A stretch of 64,000 nucleotides of DNA from HdN1 sp964473645 (GTDB lineage: Bacteria; Pseudomonadota; Gammaproteobacteria; Pseudomonadales; Ketobacteraceae), in assembly GCA_964473645.1 (NCBI GenBank), contig CAYYPW010000011.1, positions 122,323 to 186,322 on the forward strand, given 5' to 3'. Shown here piece by piece: positions 26,753 to 37,026 of this stretch; the stretch's first letter is position 1, and each line of letters begins with the position of its first letter. A model generated the notes under the pieces. That model was given only the letters and a program-made list of their open reading frames with translations, was not told the origin of the DNA and did no database searches. The position numbers were made by a program, and so were the translations under genes.

Positions 26753-29239
26753 ATGAAAAAACAACAACGCATCCTCAGTTTTCCTTTGGCGCTGCCCCTA
26801 TCAATAGTGATTGGCTGCATTTTTTTACTGGCGGCGTGTGGTGGTGGCAGTGGTGCTAAAACCAAGGCCTTGCCCCCCACCGGCACAGAAACCACCGATG
26901 TCGTCAATTACACCGGCCCGGTGGCGGCCAATGCCAGTGTGCAGGCGTTTAAAACCAATCTATGGGATAACCTGGTCGAAAATGATCGTTGCAGTGCCTG
27001 CCACGGTGTCAGTGGGCAAACACCCACATTTGCGCGCAATGATGATATCAATGCAGCCTATAACGATGCGTTGGGCGTGGTTGATCTCGCTACTCCCTCG
27101 CAATCCCGTTTGGTATTGAAAGTATCAGGTGGTCATAATTGTTGGGTCGCCGACAATGCAACGTGTGGCGAAATCATGACGCGTTGGATTTCCGAATGGG
27201 CGGCGGCAACTGGTGGTGTGACTGCACGCGTCATAGTGCTTGAAGCCCCTGAAATAAGGGATATCGGCCAAAGCAAAACGTTTCCGGAGGATGGGGGTAA
27301 TTTCTCATCGACGGTCTATCCATTGCTGACGCAATATTGTATAGATTGCCACAGTGAAAATGCGCGCGTACCTCAGTCTCCGTTTTTTGCATCGTCAGAT
27401 GTCGATACCGCCTACAGTGCAGCAAAAAGTAAAATCAATTTAAATACCCCTGCTGATTCGCGTTTCGTGGTGCGTTTAGGTGAGGAATTCCATAACTGTT
27501 GGAGCGACTGTACCGGCAATGCCAACAGTATGCTCGCTGCTATTCAGGCGTTTGCTGACAGTATTCCTACCGCGCAGGTTGATCCCGATCTTATCACCAG
27601 CAAAGCACTTTATTTGTTGAGTGATGGCTTGGTGGCAAACTCAGGGGGACGTCACGAAAATGATGTGATCGCACTCTTTGAATTTAAAACCGGTAGCGGC
27701 GATATCGCTTATGACACCAGCGGCGTGAGCCCGGCACTTAACCTTACCATTAGTGGTGATGTTGATTGGGTGGGTGGCTGGGGGCTGCGATTCAATGGTG
27801 GTACCGCAAAAGCGCAAGGGCAAGTGGCATCCAGTGAAAAATTGGCAACGGCCATCAAACGTTCTAGCGAATATTCGATTGAAGCCTGGGTTGTGCCGGG
27901 CAATGTTACCCAAGATGATTCAGCACGCATTGTCAGTTATTCGGCCAGCAGCAGTCAGCGCAATTTCACACTGGGACAAACGCTTTACAGCTATGACTTT
28001 TTGCATCGGTCGTCGTCCACCAGTGTGAATGGTATGCCAGCGTTTTCGACTGACAATGAACGAGAAGTGCTGCAAGCTTCTCAACAGCATGTAGTGGCAA
28101 CCTATGATGTGCAAAATGGGCGGCGCATCTATGTCAATGGCGAGTTGATTCCCGATGCCGAAACGGCTTCCCCGGGTTCGCTTAACGATTGGGATGAAAA
28201 TTTTGCTTTGGTGCTTGGTAATGAAACCTCTAGCGACCAACCCTGGCAAGGGGTGATTCGCATGTTGGCGATTCATGATCGGGCCCTGTCGCTTGCGCAA
28301 ATTCAGCAGAATTTTGAAGTGGGTGTCGGTCAGAAATATTACCTGTTGTTCAATGTGGAAGACCTCACGAATATAAATGACGCGTACATTGTTTTTCAGG
28401 TCAGCCAATTCGACGACTATAGCTACTTGTTCACCGATCCGTTCTTCATCAGTCTTGATAGCAGTGCCACCATCACAAGCACCGCCATCCGTGGTATGCG
28501 CATCGGTATCAATGGCAAAGAAGCCACCGTCGGCCAAGCCTATCGCAATCTCGACTTTACGCTGACCAACGCTAACTACATTGCTTCAGGCACTCCATTA
28601 TCCACGGTGGGCACCATCGTCGCAGTGGAAAAAGGCGCTGAAAACGATGAGTTTTTCCTGAGTTTCGAACAATTCGGCAGCCACTCACACGTGGTCGTCG
28701 AAGCGGATGGTGTCGCTCCCACACCGGTTGATCAAGATCCTTCACCCGATATCGGCTTGCGCACCTTTGACGAAATCAATGCCACCCTGGCGAAGCTCAC
28801 CACCGTCAGCACACAAAATGCCGATGTAAGCACGACGTTCACCACTATCAAGCAGCAGCTACCGACGGTTGAAAATATCGATACCTTTATTTCCGCGCAG
28901 CAAGTCGGTGTCGCGCAACTGGCGATTGCCTATTGCGATGCCTTGGTGGAAGACACGACGTTACGCAGTGCTTATTTCCCCGGGTTTAATTTTGGTGCTG
29001 CGGCCAATACAGCCTTCGACACCACCGGCAGAAATCAAATCATCGCCCCGTTGCTCACTAATATGTTGGGCAGCAATTTAACTACACAACCGGATAACGA
29101 CGAGGTAACGGAAGAGGTGAACGGCTTGATCGACACGCTCACCCAATGCGGTGGCAGTTGCGCCAGTGATCGCACCGAAACCGTTGTCAAAGCCGCCTGT
29201 GCTGCCGTGCTTGGCAGCGCCACCAGTTTGCTTCAGTAA
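26753..29239 (+). CDS. LamG-domain lipoprotein with two c-type haem sites
   Basis: 828 aa. Lipobox LLAACGGG near residue 29. CSACH at residue 80 and CIDCH at about 196 bind haem c, each in a short cytochrome-like segment. Residues about 300-530 form a LamG/concanavalin-type jelly roll (IEAWVVPGN, NFTLGQTLYSYDF, GRRIYVNGELI, PWQGVIRMLAIHDRAL). A further C-terminal region is unassigned. Likely anchored in the outer membrane, combining electron transfer with carbohydrate or surface binding. Middle gene of the rightward operon, 16 bases before the DUF1501 gene. Confidence 0.84.
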   Translation: MKKQQRILSFPLALPLSIVIGCIFLLAACGGGSGAKTKALPPTGTETTDVVNYTGPVAANASVQAFKTNLWDNLVENDRCSACHGVSGQTPTFARNDDINAAYNDALGVVDLATPSQSRLVLKVSGGHNCWVADNATCGEIMTRWISEWAAATGGVTARVIVLEAPEIRDIGQSKTFPEDGGNFSSTVYPLLTQYCIDCHSENARVPQSPFFASSDVDTAYSAAKSKINLNTPADSRFVVRLGEEFHNCWSDCTGNANSMLAAIQAFADSIPTAQVDPDLITSKALYLLSDGLVANSGGRHENDVIALFEFKTGSGDIAYDTSGVSPALNLTISGDVDWVGGWGLRFNGGTAKAQGQVASSEKLATAIKRSSEYSIEAWVVPGNVTQDDSARIVSYSASSSQRNFTLGQTLYSYDFLHRSSSTSVNGMPAFSTDNEREVLQASQQHVVATYDVQNGRRIYVNGELIPDAETASPGSLNDWDENFALVLGNETSSDQPWQGVIRMLAIHDRALSLAQIQQNFEVGVGQKYYLLFNVEDLTNINDAYIVFQVSQFDDYSYLFTDPFFISLDSSATITSTAIRGMRIGINGKEATVGQAYRNLDFTLTNANYIASGTPLSTVGTIVAVEKGAENDEFFLSFEQFGSHSHVVVEADGVAPTPVDQDPSPDIGLRTFDEINATLAKLTTVSTQNADVSTTFTTIKQQLPTVENIDTFISAQQVGVAQLAIAYCDALVEDTTLRSAYFPGFNFGAAANTAFDTTGRNQIIAPLLTNMLGSNLTTQPDNDEVTEEVNGLIDTLTQCGGSCASDRTETVVKAACAAVLGSATSLLQ

Positions 29240-29255
29240 GCGAGGGCCGTACGCC

Positions 29256-30839
29256 ATGAGTAAATTTCGTAAAACCTTGCATCCTGATGCGCCACTGCTT
29301 CTGAACGATCACGCCCGCCCGCGCACCCGTCGCGAATTGTTGCGGCAAGGGTTTCTCGGCGGCTCAGCGGTCGTGTTATCTGGCGGGTTGACAGGCTTGT
29401 TGGGCGTACGTGATGCCCATGCGCGGCTTGCTGAATGCGGTGATTTCAATACGTTGATCAGCCAGTGCGGCATTGCGACGCAAGGCGCGGGCATGGTGCC
29501 GTTTATTTGTTTTGATCTGGCTGGCGGGGCCAATATCGCCGGCTCTAATGTGCTGGTGGGCAAGCAGGGCGGGCAGATGGATTTTCTGTCCACCGCCGGT
29601 TACAGTCGGCTTGGCTTGCCCGGCGATATGATCCCGCCTATTGCCAATGCACAAACGGGCGTGAGTGATTTTGTCGATAGCCGCTTGGGGCTGGCGTTTC
29701 ACACCGACAGTGCGTTTCTGCGTGGCATGATGACACGCATGTCAGCGAGCACTGCGTCGCTTGTCGATGGTGTTGTGTTGCCTGCCCGCTCAGATAACGA
29801 CACAGGTAATAACCCCCTCAACCCTTTGTATGGCATCAACCGTGCTGGCGCCAACGGTGAGTTGATGGCGCTCATCGGGTCGCGTACCTCCGATTCAGGG
29901 GGAAACTCGATGGCGCCGCCTGACCTGATCAATCTCGAAGTACGCCCCACCAAAGTCGATCGTCCCTCCGATGTGACAGGTTTGGTCGATACCGGTAAAT
30001 TGGTCGGTTTGCTCAGCCAGGCCGATGCCGTCGAGGTCATGCGGTCCATGCAGTGCATCAGTGCCCGCAAACTGGGGCGTGTGGATACCAAGCTCTCATC
30101 ACGCGATGCCGCCATTAAAGAAGCCGCCAATTGCGCGTATGTCAAAAGCGCCATACTGGCGGAACGTTATGGCGACCCCAGTCAGATTGATCCGCTGCAG
30201 GACGTTAATATCATCGGTGGAGGTGGCGCTGCCGCCATCTTTTCACCAGCTGAAATAAACGCCGACGGCGAGTTCGCCAAAACTGCTGCGGTCATGAAAC
30301 TGGTCGTGAATGGTTTTGCCGGTGCAGGCTGCATCACTATGGGCGGTTTTGACTACCACACGGGCGATCGCTCAACCGGTGAGGTACGTGATTTTCGCGC
30401 CGGGCAATGCATGGGGGCTTGCATCGAATACGCGGCGCGTATTGGTGTGCCACTGATGCTGTACGTTTTCAGTGATGGTTCGCTCTCCAGCAACGGAATG
30501 ATCGATAATTCGGTGGATGGTCGCGGCAAAGGCGTGTGGACAGGCGATAACGACTCCACTGCGGCGGCATTCTTCCTGGTGTTTCACCCCAACGCGAAAC
30601 CGACCCTGGTCGCCGCGCAAACCAACAAGCGTCAAATCGGCTACTTCCGTACTGACGGATCGGTTGAAACCGGTTCGAGCCCAGCGGCCAACAACCCCAA
30701 CCTACTCACCAAAACCGTTATTCTCAACTACATGGCATTACACGGCGAGCAGGGGAATTTCGCTAACCTCTTTGGTAGCGGTCTTGGCAATATCGATAAT
30801 CTGATTGCCTTTGAACAGATCCATGAGCGGCCAGGCTAA
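29256..30839 (+). CDS. Tat-exported DUF1501-family protein
   Basis: 527 aa from ATG 29256; the upstream frame to 29151 overlaps the LamG gene and is rejected. The N-terminus has a twin-arginine-like signal, RTRRELLRQGFLGGSAVVLSG. DUF1501 hallmarks include FDLAGGANIAGSNVLVG, MGGFDYHTGDRSTGE and YVFSDGSLSSNG. The family belongs to the alkaline-phosphatase-like fold and is often mis-named as a secretion-pathway protein. In this context it is the exported partner of two c-type cytochromes. Activity is unknown. Confidence 0.87.
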   Translation: MSKFRKTLHPDAPLLLNDHARPRTRRELLRQGFLGGSAVVLSGGLTGLLGVRDAHARLAECGDFNTLISQCGIATQGAGMVPFICFDLAGGANIAGSNVLVGKQGGQMDFLSTAGYSRLGLPGDMIPPIANAQTGVSDFVDSRLGLAFHTDSAFLRGMMTRMSASTASLVDGVVLPARSDNDTGNNPLNPLYGINRAGANGELMALIGSRTSDSGGNSMAPPDLINLEVRPTKVDRPSDVTGLVDTGKLVGLLSQADAVEVMRSMQCISARKLGRVDTKLSSRDAAIKEAANCAYVKSAILAERYGDPSQIDPLQDVNIIGGGGAAAIFSPAEINADGEFAKTAAVMKLVVNGFAGAGCITMGGFDYHTGDRSTGEVRDFRAGQCMGACIEYAARIGVPLMLYVFSDGSLSSNGMIDNSVDGRGKGVWTGDNDSTAAAFFLVFHPNAKPTLVAAQTNKRQIGYFRTDGSVETGSSPAANNPNLLTKTVILNYMALHGEQGNFANLFGSGLGNIDNLIAFEQIHERPG

Positions 30840-30878
30840 CGGTCAACCGACAATCCAGCACAAAAAACAATCCAGCAC

Positions 30879-30905
30879 AAAAAAAAGCCTGCGTGGTGCA
30901 GGCTT
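30879..30905 (-). terminator. Intrinsic terminator of the FN3 gene
   Basis: Stem GCCTGC / GCAGGC with flanking A-T pairs, loop GTGGT, followed on the reverse strand by eight T (the A run at 30879-30886). It lies 27 bases after the FN3 stop. A 17-base direct repeat (CAATCCAGCACAAAAAA) borders it. Confidence 0.85.
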
Positions 30906-30931
30906 ACGTGATGAGTACTATGCGTATTTTT

Positions 30932-31384
30932 TTAATTGACCGTCTTTGAAACCTTGCTTGAATAATCACTGTATACACCCGTGGTGTCCACGGCTGCAAT
31001 ACTGAAATAGTAAGTGCCCGTGCCACTCAGTGCGATGGTGGTGGTAGTGGTTGACCCACTTACGCTCTTGACCTGAACGGTGCTGGTGCCCTGCTTTTCG
31101 ATACGAATGCGATAGCCGGTAATTTCACCCACATAAATCGGGTCGCCGTTCTCGCGCGCCAACGGGGCTTTCCAGCTCAGCTTGGCCGAGGCAGGAGGCG
31201 GCGGGGTCACGGGTGGCGGTGGTGTGGTGGTAGGTGGGCGATCCACTTCGCCGGATTGGTCATCACCGCCTGGGCCTGTAATCACGTCACCGCCGCCCGA
31301 TTGGCCACCATTCGAATAGGCCACATAGTTGGCTGCTGCCAGTGCTATTGCAAGCATCGCAAGAAACAACTTTAAGAGTGCCAT
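30932..31384 (-). CDS. Small exported fibronectin type III domain protein
   Basis: 150 aa from ATG 31384 (AGGTGA upstream); a GTG at 31396 is the alternative. N-terminal helix KLFLAMLAIALAAANYVAY, then a glycine/acidic stretch, a proline-threonine linker (PPTTTPPPPVTPPPP), and one FN3 domain (about 70-150: ITGYRIRIEK, TYYFSIAAVDTTGVYSDYS). Likely surface-exposed or periplasmic; it may bind carbohydrate or protein. Monocistronic with its own terminator, and convergent with the DUF1501 gene. Confidence 0.8.
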   Translation of the reverse strand: MALLKLFLAMLAIALAAANYVAYSNGGQSGGGDVITGPGGDDQSGEVDRPPTTTPPPPVTPPPPASAKLSWKAPLARENGDPIYVGEITGYRIRIEKQGTSTVQVKSVSGSTTTTTIALSGTGTYYFSIAAVDTTGVYSDYSSKVSKTVN

Positions 31385-31644
31385 TGAACGATTCACCTTT
31401 TACTGTCTACGTGGCGGACTGTATCTCGGCAAATAGATCTATAAACGGGTGATTTTTCACAGTTTTCCCCCCATCTTTAAGTTTCGTGACTGTAATCACA
31501 TACTTTCCTTCAATCTTTCGAATTCAAATCAATGCGTCGCCGTGAACCCCGGCGTTGTGTTTCAATCGTCATTGCCGCTAAAAAGTTGACTAAACTGAAA
31601 AAAAGCCGGCCCGCACCCACTCGGGCAATCAACAGGAATCGAGA

Positions 31645-34170
31645 ATGGCAATTCACCTTGGCGCGCGCCCCCTTCTGACTCTGTGCCTGATGCTCACAGG
31701 ATGGTTGGCGCTATTCGGGTATGGACAAGCGGCCTATGCCGTCAATGACAAAGGCGTCATCGTGATTGATCGGGACGATTATCGCGCACGACTCGCCAAA
31801 GACATTTACTACCTCGAAGATGCTGAAGGCACGGCCACCCTGGACGACATTCGTGAAGCCGCTGCGCGCGGCGCATTTTCGCGCTTTCGCAACGACACGC
31901 TGCAATTCGGCTACAGCAACAGCACTTACTGGCTGAAATTTACGGTTGAAAACCGCCTAACGGAGCGGGTAGGGGAATCGCCAGCCGATCGGTTTTTTCT
32001 ATCGGTGCGTTACCCGCTGCTGGATGACGTGCGCTTTTATTCGGTACACGCAAGCCCCTATGGCACGCGGGTAAATGAACAGACCCTGGGCGATCTGCGC
32101 GCGTTCCCCGAGCGGATGTTTCGTGCCAGCGATTTGATTTTCCCGTTTTCGTTGGCACCCGGTGCACGCGCTGAAATATTTTTGAAAGTTTCCAGCGAAA
32201 GTTCGCTGTCGCTACCGATCTACCTGGAGCCAGAACGATCCTTTGTTTCTTCGCGCTTTAACATCGATGTGCTGGATGGCATTTATCTCGGCATAACGAT
32301 CGGGCTGTGTCTGTATAATTTCTTTTTATGGATCGGCGTTCGCCAGCGCAGTTATTTCTATTATGTCGTGTTCGTTTCGGTTTATCTGGTGTTCAACGCC
32401 ACCATGTCTGGGCATACATTTCGCTTCTGGCCCACGGCCATTGGTTTTCAGCAAATTGCCATTTATTTTTTCAGTATTGGCTCGGCGCTGGCGGTTGCTC
32501 TGTTTGGCATGGAGTTTCTCAAAACGCGTAAACACCTGCCACGCTTGCATCAACTGTTACGTGGCTACATTGTCCTGTGTTGCCTTGGGTTATTGGCGAC
32601 CTTCGTCCTCGAGGTGCATGTTGCTGCCAAACTCAATGTGTTTCTGACATTGAGCGGCTCGTTGCTGCTGTTCGCAGCAGCCATTGTGCGTATCGTACAG
32701 CATAGCCGCCCGGCGTATTATTATTTGATCGGGCAGGGTGCCGTCCTGTTGGGAGTGTTGTTTACGATACTCACTTCCAGCAATATTTTGCCTTATTACT
32801 ATATCGCGCCCGATGTGCTGAAATGGGCAGGCGCATTTGAAATGCTGTTTTTCTCCATTGGTCTTGCCGATCTGATCAATGATCTCAAATTCCAGCAGGT
32901 AAGGGCGGCAGCCGAGACCGAAGTTGCCAAAGCCGAATCACGTGCGCGTCAAACCTATATTCAGCAGTTGGATCAATCCAACCAGGAACTCGCTGAGGCG
33001 TTAAAATCGCGCTCCGAATTCTTGGCCAACATGAGCCATGAAATCCGCACCCCCATGAACGGTGTATTGGGCATGCTTGACCTGGTTGAAGACGCCAATC
33101 TTCAACCCAGCCAAAAGCAACAACTCGAAATTGCCCGCCGCTCAGGGCAAACGTTGCTGGCGTTGATCAACGACATTCTTGATCTCTCCAAGATCGAATC
33201 AGGCAAACTCGAATTAGAGCAACAACCGTTTAACCTGCAGGATTTTCTACAAGATCTGCAACAACTCTATGGCAAACAATTGCGAGACAAGCAACTCTCT
33301 TTCACCCTTCATCTTGATCCTGAAATACCGGTGTGGATCGAAGGCGATCGCACGCGGTTATGGCAAATTCTTACCAATCTCGTGAGCAACGCCATCAAGT
33401 TTACCCACCAGGGTGGTATTACCGTTGCGCTGACGATCGTGACACAGGCCGATGCCGAATTGCTGCAAATTGAAGTCAGAGATACCGGAATTGGCATCCC
33501 ACCCGAAGCGCAGGCCAAAATTTTTGACAGCTTTTCGCAGGCAGACGGCTCTACCACCCGCAAATATGGCGGTACCGGTCTTGGCCTTACCATCGCCCAG
33601 AATCTTGTTAAAATCATGGGTGGACGTATCACGGTCACCTCCGAAGTGGGCAAGGGCAGTGCCTTTGCGTTTGCCTTCCCCTTGCGGCGTGCCGCCAGCC
33701 AAACGGCACCCGTTAGCGAAAATAATGGCGAACACAATGCAGTCTTTCTGAGCCATCTGCGCGTGCTGGTGGCCGAAGATAACGCCGTCAACCGCCAGGT
33801 AGTGCAGGGCATGCTTAAAAGCCTGGGTATCACCCTGGTCGAGTTGGTTGAGGACGGTTCGCACGCTGTCGATCTGCTGCAACGTCAACCCTTCGATGTG
33901 ATTTTGATGGATGTGCAAATGCCCGTCATGGATGGCTACGAGGCGACCCACAGAATCCGTGCCCTCGAGGATACTGCCAAAGCTGCGATCCCCATCATTG
34001 CGCTTACCGCCAGTGCCAGTAACGAGGAGCGCAAGCGCGCCCACGATGAAGGCATGAACGACTATCTGACCAAACCCATGCAGCGAACAGCACTGCGGGA
34101 CGCGCTACGCAAGTACGCCGAGATGTCGACAGACACGGCGGCGGAGCCGATTCGAGCCAGTGCCGGCTAA
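31645..34170 (+). CDS. 7TMR-DISM hybrid sensor histidine kinase
   Basis: 841 aa. Signal peptide, then an extracellular 7TMR-DISMED2 sensor (about 45-185), seven membrane helices (about 200-410), a coiled-coil, HisKA with H-box FLANMSHEIRTPMNG (His 465), HATPase with N-box NLVSNAIKF and G-boxes DTGIGIP and GGTGLGL, and a C-terminal receiver with Asp 756 in LMDVQMPVMDG. Such kinases sense extracellular ligands and pass phosphate to an internal receiver; an HPt or external regulator is needed to act and none is adjacent. Convergent with the permease gene. Confidence 0.95.
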   Translation: MAIHLGARPLLTLCLMLTGWLALFGYGQAAYAVNDKGVIVIDRDDYRARLAKDIYYLEDAEGTATLDDIREAAARGAFSRFRNDTLQFGYSNSTYWLKFTVENRLTERVGESPADRFFLSVRYPLLDDVRFYSVHASPYGTRVNEQTLGDLRAFPERMFRASDLIFPFSLAPGARAEIFLKVSSESSLSLPIYLEPERSFVSSRFNIDVLDGIYLGITIGLCLYNFFLWIGVRQRSYFYYVVFVSVYLVFNATMSGHTFRFWPTAIGFQQIAIYFFSIGSALAVALFGMEFLKTRKHLPRLHQLLRGYIVLCCLGLLATFVLEVHVAAKLNVFLTLSGSLLLFAAAIVRIVQHSRPAYYYLIGQGAVLLGVLFTILTSSNILPYYYIAPDVLKWAGAFEMLFFSIGLADLINDLKFQQVRAAAETEVAKAESRARQTYIQQLDQSNQELAEALKSRSEFLANMSHEIRTPMNGVLGMLDLVEDANLQPSQKQQLEIARRSGQTLLALINDILDLSKIESGKLELEQQPFNLQDFLQDLQQLYGKQLRDKQLSFTLHLDPEIPVWIEGDRTRLWQILTNLVSNAIKFTHQGGITVALTIVTQADAELLQIEVRDTGIGIPPEAQAKIFDSFSQADGSTTRKYGGTGLGLTIAQNLVKIMGGRITVTSEVGKGSAFAFAFPLRRAASQTAPVSENNGEHNAVFLSHLRVLVAEDNAVNRQVVQGMLKSLGITLVELVEDGSHAVDLLQRQPFDVILMDVQMPVMDGYEATHRIRALEDTAKAAIPIIALTASASNEERKRAHDEGMNDYLTKPMQRTALRDALRKYAEMSTDTAAEPIRASAG

Positions 34171-34205
34171 GCGGTTTGCGTTTTCAATAAACGATCCGCC
34201 CGGTT

Positions 34206-35519
34206 TTATTCAATCTTCTCGATCGCTTCGGGCGACGGTCTTACCACAAAATAGAGCGCAACAATGCCCGCCAGTATGGCGGTGGCCGTCATGATTTCAG
34301 GTGCCTTGGCCTGGCTCAGCATCGCAAGGCAAACCAACGCACCAAGCACTGGCACGATTAAGGGGACATCGAAATGCCCCGTACTTTTCTCCCGCAGCTT
34401 CAGCACCACCAATGCCATATTGACCAGAATAAAGCAGCACAACAACAGCACACTGGTTGATCGTGCCAGCGATGAAATATCGCCACTGAGTATCAATACA
34501 AAGAAAATCACCCACACTGCAACAATCGCCACATGAGGCGTTTGACGCCCGGCATGAATACGCGCAAGTGCGGTGGGCACCAACCCCTGATTCGCCATAC
34601 CGTATAGCAACCGTGAACCCATCAAAAAATTAAGCAATGCAGTATTGGCGACTGCAAAGAGGGCAATCAGACTGAACGCGCTCGACGGAAACCAGGGCGC
34701 CGCCTTGGCCACCACATCGACTAACGGCTGCCCTGAGGCACCCAGCACTGTTGGACTCAATACTGACACCGCTACCACTGCAATGGTCATATAAATGATT
34801 GACGCAATGAGCAACGCCATCAGTAAGGCGCGCGGCAGCGTTTTATGCGGCTCTTTGACTTCCTCGGCGACATTGAGCATATCCTCAAAACCGACAAAGG
34901 AGTAAAACGTAAGCACGGCGCCGGTCAGCACCAGCGTCACGGTAATATCGCCGCTCAGATTGGCCGCTGTGGTGGCATCAAGATAATTAACGTCACCAAT
35001 GTAGGGCAGGCCGACCACGATCACCAGAAACAAGCCGCTCACCTCAATCAAGGTGCACACGCCGTTGGCCATCAACGATTCCCGAATCCCGCGAAAAACG
35101 ATGCCCGCGATCAACAGTGAAAACCCCACCGCGATCGCCAAAGGAGGCAATGCCGGGAACATCCCGTTCAAATACCCCCCAAACACCCGCGCCGCCGTCG
35201 CCATGGATGTCAGCCCCGACGCCAACACCGCTAAACCCACTGCATACGACAAAAACGGCAATCGATAAGCCCGCAACGTGACATAGGCCGCGCCCCCCGC
35301 CCGCGGAAACCGCGATCCCAGGCTCGCATAGGACAATCCGGTCAATCCGGCAGCCACCATGCTCATCAGAAAGGCGAGCCACACCGCATTGCCCATTTCG
35401 TTGGCGGCTTTGCCAATCAACCCATACACACCTGCGCCGAGAATGTCGCCAACACCGAATAAAGTGAGGGCGATAAGACCAATGTTACGTTTGAGAGTAG
35501 GGGCGTTGGCTTCTGACAT
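34206..35519 (-). CDS. APC-family amino acid permease
   Basis: 437 aa, about twelve predicted membrane helices. N-terminal LTLFGVGDILGAGVYGLIG and GSRFPRAGGAAYVTLRAY are the APC consensus for helices 1-2. FYSFVGFEDMLNVAEEVKEPHKTLPRALL is the typical segment of helix 6 and the following loop. Likely imports an amino acid or amine with protons or sodium. No regulator or catabolic gene is beside it, so the substrate cannot be named. Confidence 0.92.
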   Translation of the reverse strand: MSEANAPTLKRNIGLIALTLFGVGDILGAGVYGLIGKAANEMGNAVWLAFLMSMVAAGLTGLSYASLGSRFPRAGGAAYVTLRAYRLPFLSYAVGLAVLASGLTSMATAARVFGGYLNGMFPALPPLAIAVGFSLLIAGIVFRGIRESLMANGVCTLIEVSGLFLVIVVGLPYIGDVNYLDATTAANLSGDITVTLVLTGAVLTFYSFVGFEDMLNVAEEVKEPHKTLPRALLMALLIASIIYMTIAVVAVSVLSPTVLGASGQPLVDVVAKAAPWFPSSAFSLIALFAVANTALLNFLMGSRLLYGMANQGLVPTALARIHAGRQTPHVAIVAVWVIFFVLILSGDISSLARSTSVLLLCCFILVNMALVVLKLREKSTGHFDVPLIVPVLGALVCLAMLSQAKAPEIMTATAILAGIVALYFVVRPSPEAIEKIE

Positions 35520-35657
35520 ATGGAATGCTCAGGCGGTAATGAATGCCCCAACATTACTGGCTGCCTCGGCGCTTAACAAGGCTTTTACCAGGCGGGTTTT
35601 GCTGCGCGGATTTTACTATGCTGGTTCTACTGTGCAGATTCTGCTCTGCCGCTGAGC

Positions 35658-36827
35658 TTATCGACGCAGGGCGTCATACACAGCCTTCGAAAGCAACACT
35701 GTCCGCTTGTCACCCATAAAGTTGATTGCGCCCTTATTCATTGCGTAACCCATGCTCAGATTATTTTCGACATCGGCGGAGAGAAAAGAGCCCCCGTAAC
35801 CTCCCCAGAACAAACTACCCGATCTGCCCGCATAAGACGGCACCCGCTGTAGTGCGAAGCCAAGCCCCCATTGTAGGGGAACGCGCAGCACGCCATCTGT
35901 ACCGGCGTACTGCGGCGTCATTGCTTTTTGCAGCGTATCTTTTGAAATAAAAGACTGTCCCTTCCAGGTGCCACCCCCTGCCAAAATAGCGCCGGTTTGA
36001 GCCAGCGAGCGTCCATTACCGTAACCGTTACTGCCGGGAATCTCTGCGTCCATAAACCCCTTGGTGCGAGTATCCTTGGCTTTGATGAGAGGGTTGAGGA
36101 ATACGTCTGGCGTATGGCGCAACACTTTTTCAGCAATAGAAATGAAAGGGTAAGGAACGGATGCAAACGGATACTCCCGAGGGAAATAAAGATCCGCCAC
36201 CCGATTGCGATGTTCTGCCGGCAAACCGTAATAGAAATCCATATCCAGCGGTTGACCGATGCGTTCACGAAAGAATGTGCCGATACTAACGCCTGATATA
36301 CGGCGAACCAATTCACCCACCAGATAGCCATAAGTAATCGAGTGATAACCGCTTTTGGTGCCGGGTGTCCAGCGTGGGGATTGTGCACTCAGGATGCCAA
36401 CCGTTTTATTCCAATCATAGAGAGTGTCGGTTGACATGTGCTGATCAAAGCCCGGCAACGCTGCCGAATGACTTAATAAATGCTTCACCAATATCGAGGC
36501 TTTGCCTCGTTGTCCGAACTCAGGCCAATATTGCGCAACAGGTGCTTCCAGATCGACTTTTCCCTCATCCACCAACATGTGTAAGCAGAGGGCCGTCGGT
36601 ACTTTAGTCGAAGAAAATACACACACCAGCGTGTTTTCGGTCCACGGACGTGTTTTCTCTTTGTCCTCGAATCCGGCCCAAAGATCCACAACGGTTTCGC
36701 CATTCAAGGTCACGGCGAACGATGCACCTATCTCACGATCACGATGAAAATTTTCTGCAAAGGCTTTCTTGACCCCAGCGAATTTTTTATCGCAATCACC
36801 ATAAACAGTTATACGAGCATTTTGCAT
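35658..36827 (-). CDS. Serine hydrolase of the beta-lactamase/EstB family
   Basis: 389 aa, no signal peptide, so cytoplasmic. SxxK motif at Ser 72-Lys 75 (SSTK), a conserved Tyr in YHSITYGYLVGEL, and the family pieces LVDLWAG, DEGKVDLEAPVAQYWPEF and LLSHSAALPG. The third motif is near LFWGGYGGSF. These enzymes act mostly as esterases rather than beta-lactamases; the substrate is unknown. Monocistronic. Confidence 0.9.
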   Translation of the reverse strand: MQNARITVYGDCDKKFAGVKKAFAENFHRDREIGASFAVTLNGETVVDLWAGFEDKEKTRPWTENTLVCVFSSTKVPTALCLHMLVDEGKVDLEAPVAQYWPEFGQRGKASILVKHLLSHSAALPGFDQHMSTDTLYDWNKTVGILSAQSPRWTPGTKSGYHSITYGYLVGELVRRISGVSIGTFFRERIGQPLDMDFYYGLPAEHRNRVADLYFPREYPFASVPYPFISIAEKVLRHTPDVFLNPLIKAKDTRTKGFMDAEIPGSNGYGNGRSLAQTGAILAGGGTWKGQSFISKDTLQKAMTPQYAGTDGVLRVPLQWGLGFALQRVPSYAGRSGSLFWGGYGGSFLSADVENNLSMGYAMNKGAINFMGDKRTVLLSKAVYDALRR

Positions 36828-37026
36828 TACTACGGTTTCCGTTTTGCGGTATTACACGAAATCAGGGTGTCGCGGCGCAAACACCGGCCCACCTTTTTAC
36901 AGATCGAATCTCTCACTCCCCACAATTAGCACTTGAAATAGGGACGCTTGCAGCGAAACCCGTGATCAAACACGAAACCGAAAGAAAAAAGCGGGTCAGG
37001 TTCGGTACCATGCGTGAACCCGCTGC

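Noticed and set aside
35658..36827. Beta-lactamase resistance gene
   Set aside because: SSTK and Tyr motif fit the family, but no signal peptide and EstB-like features point to an esterase.
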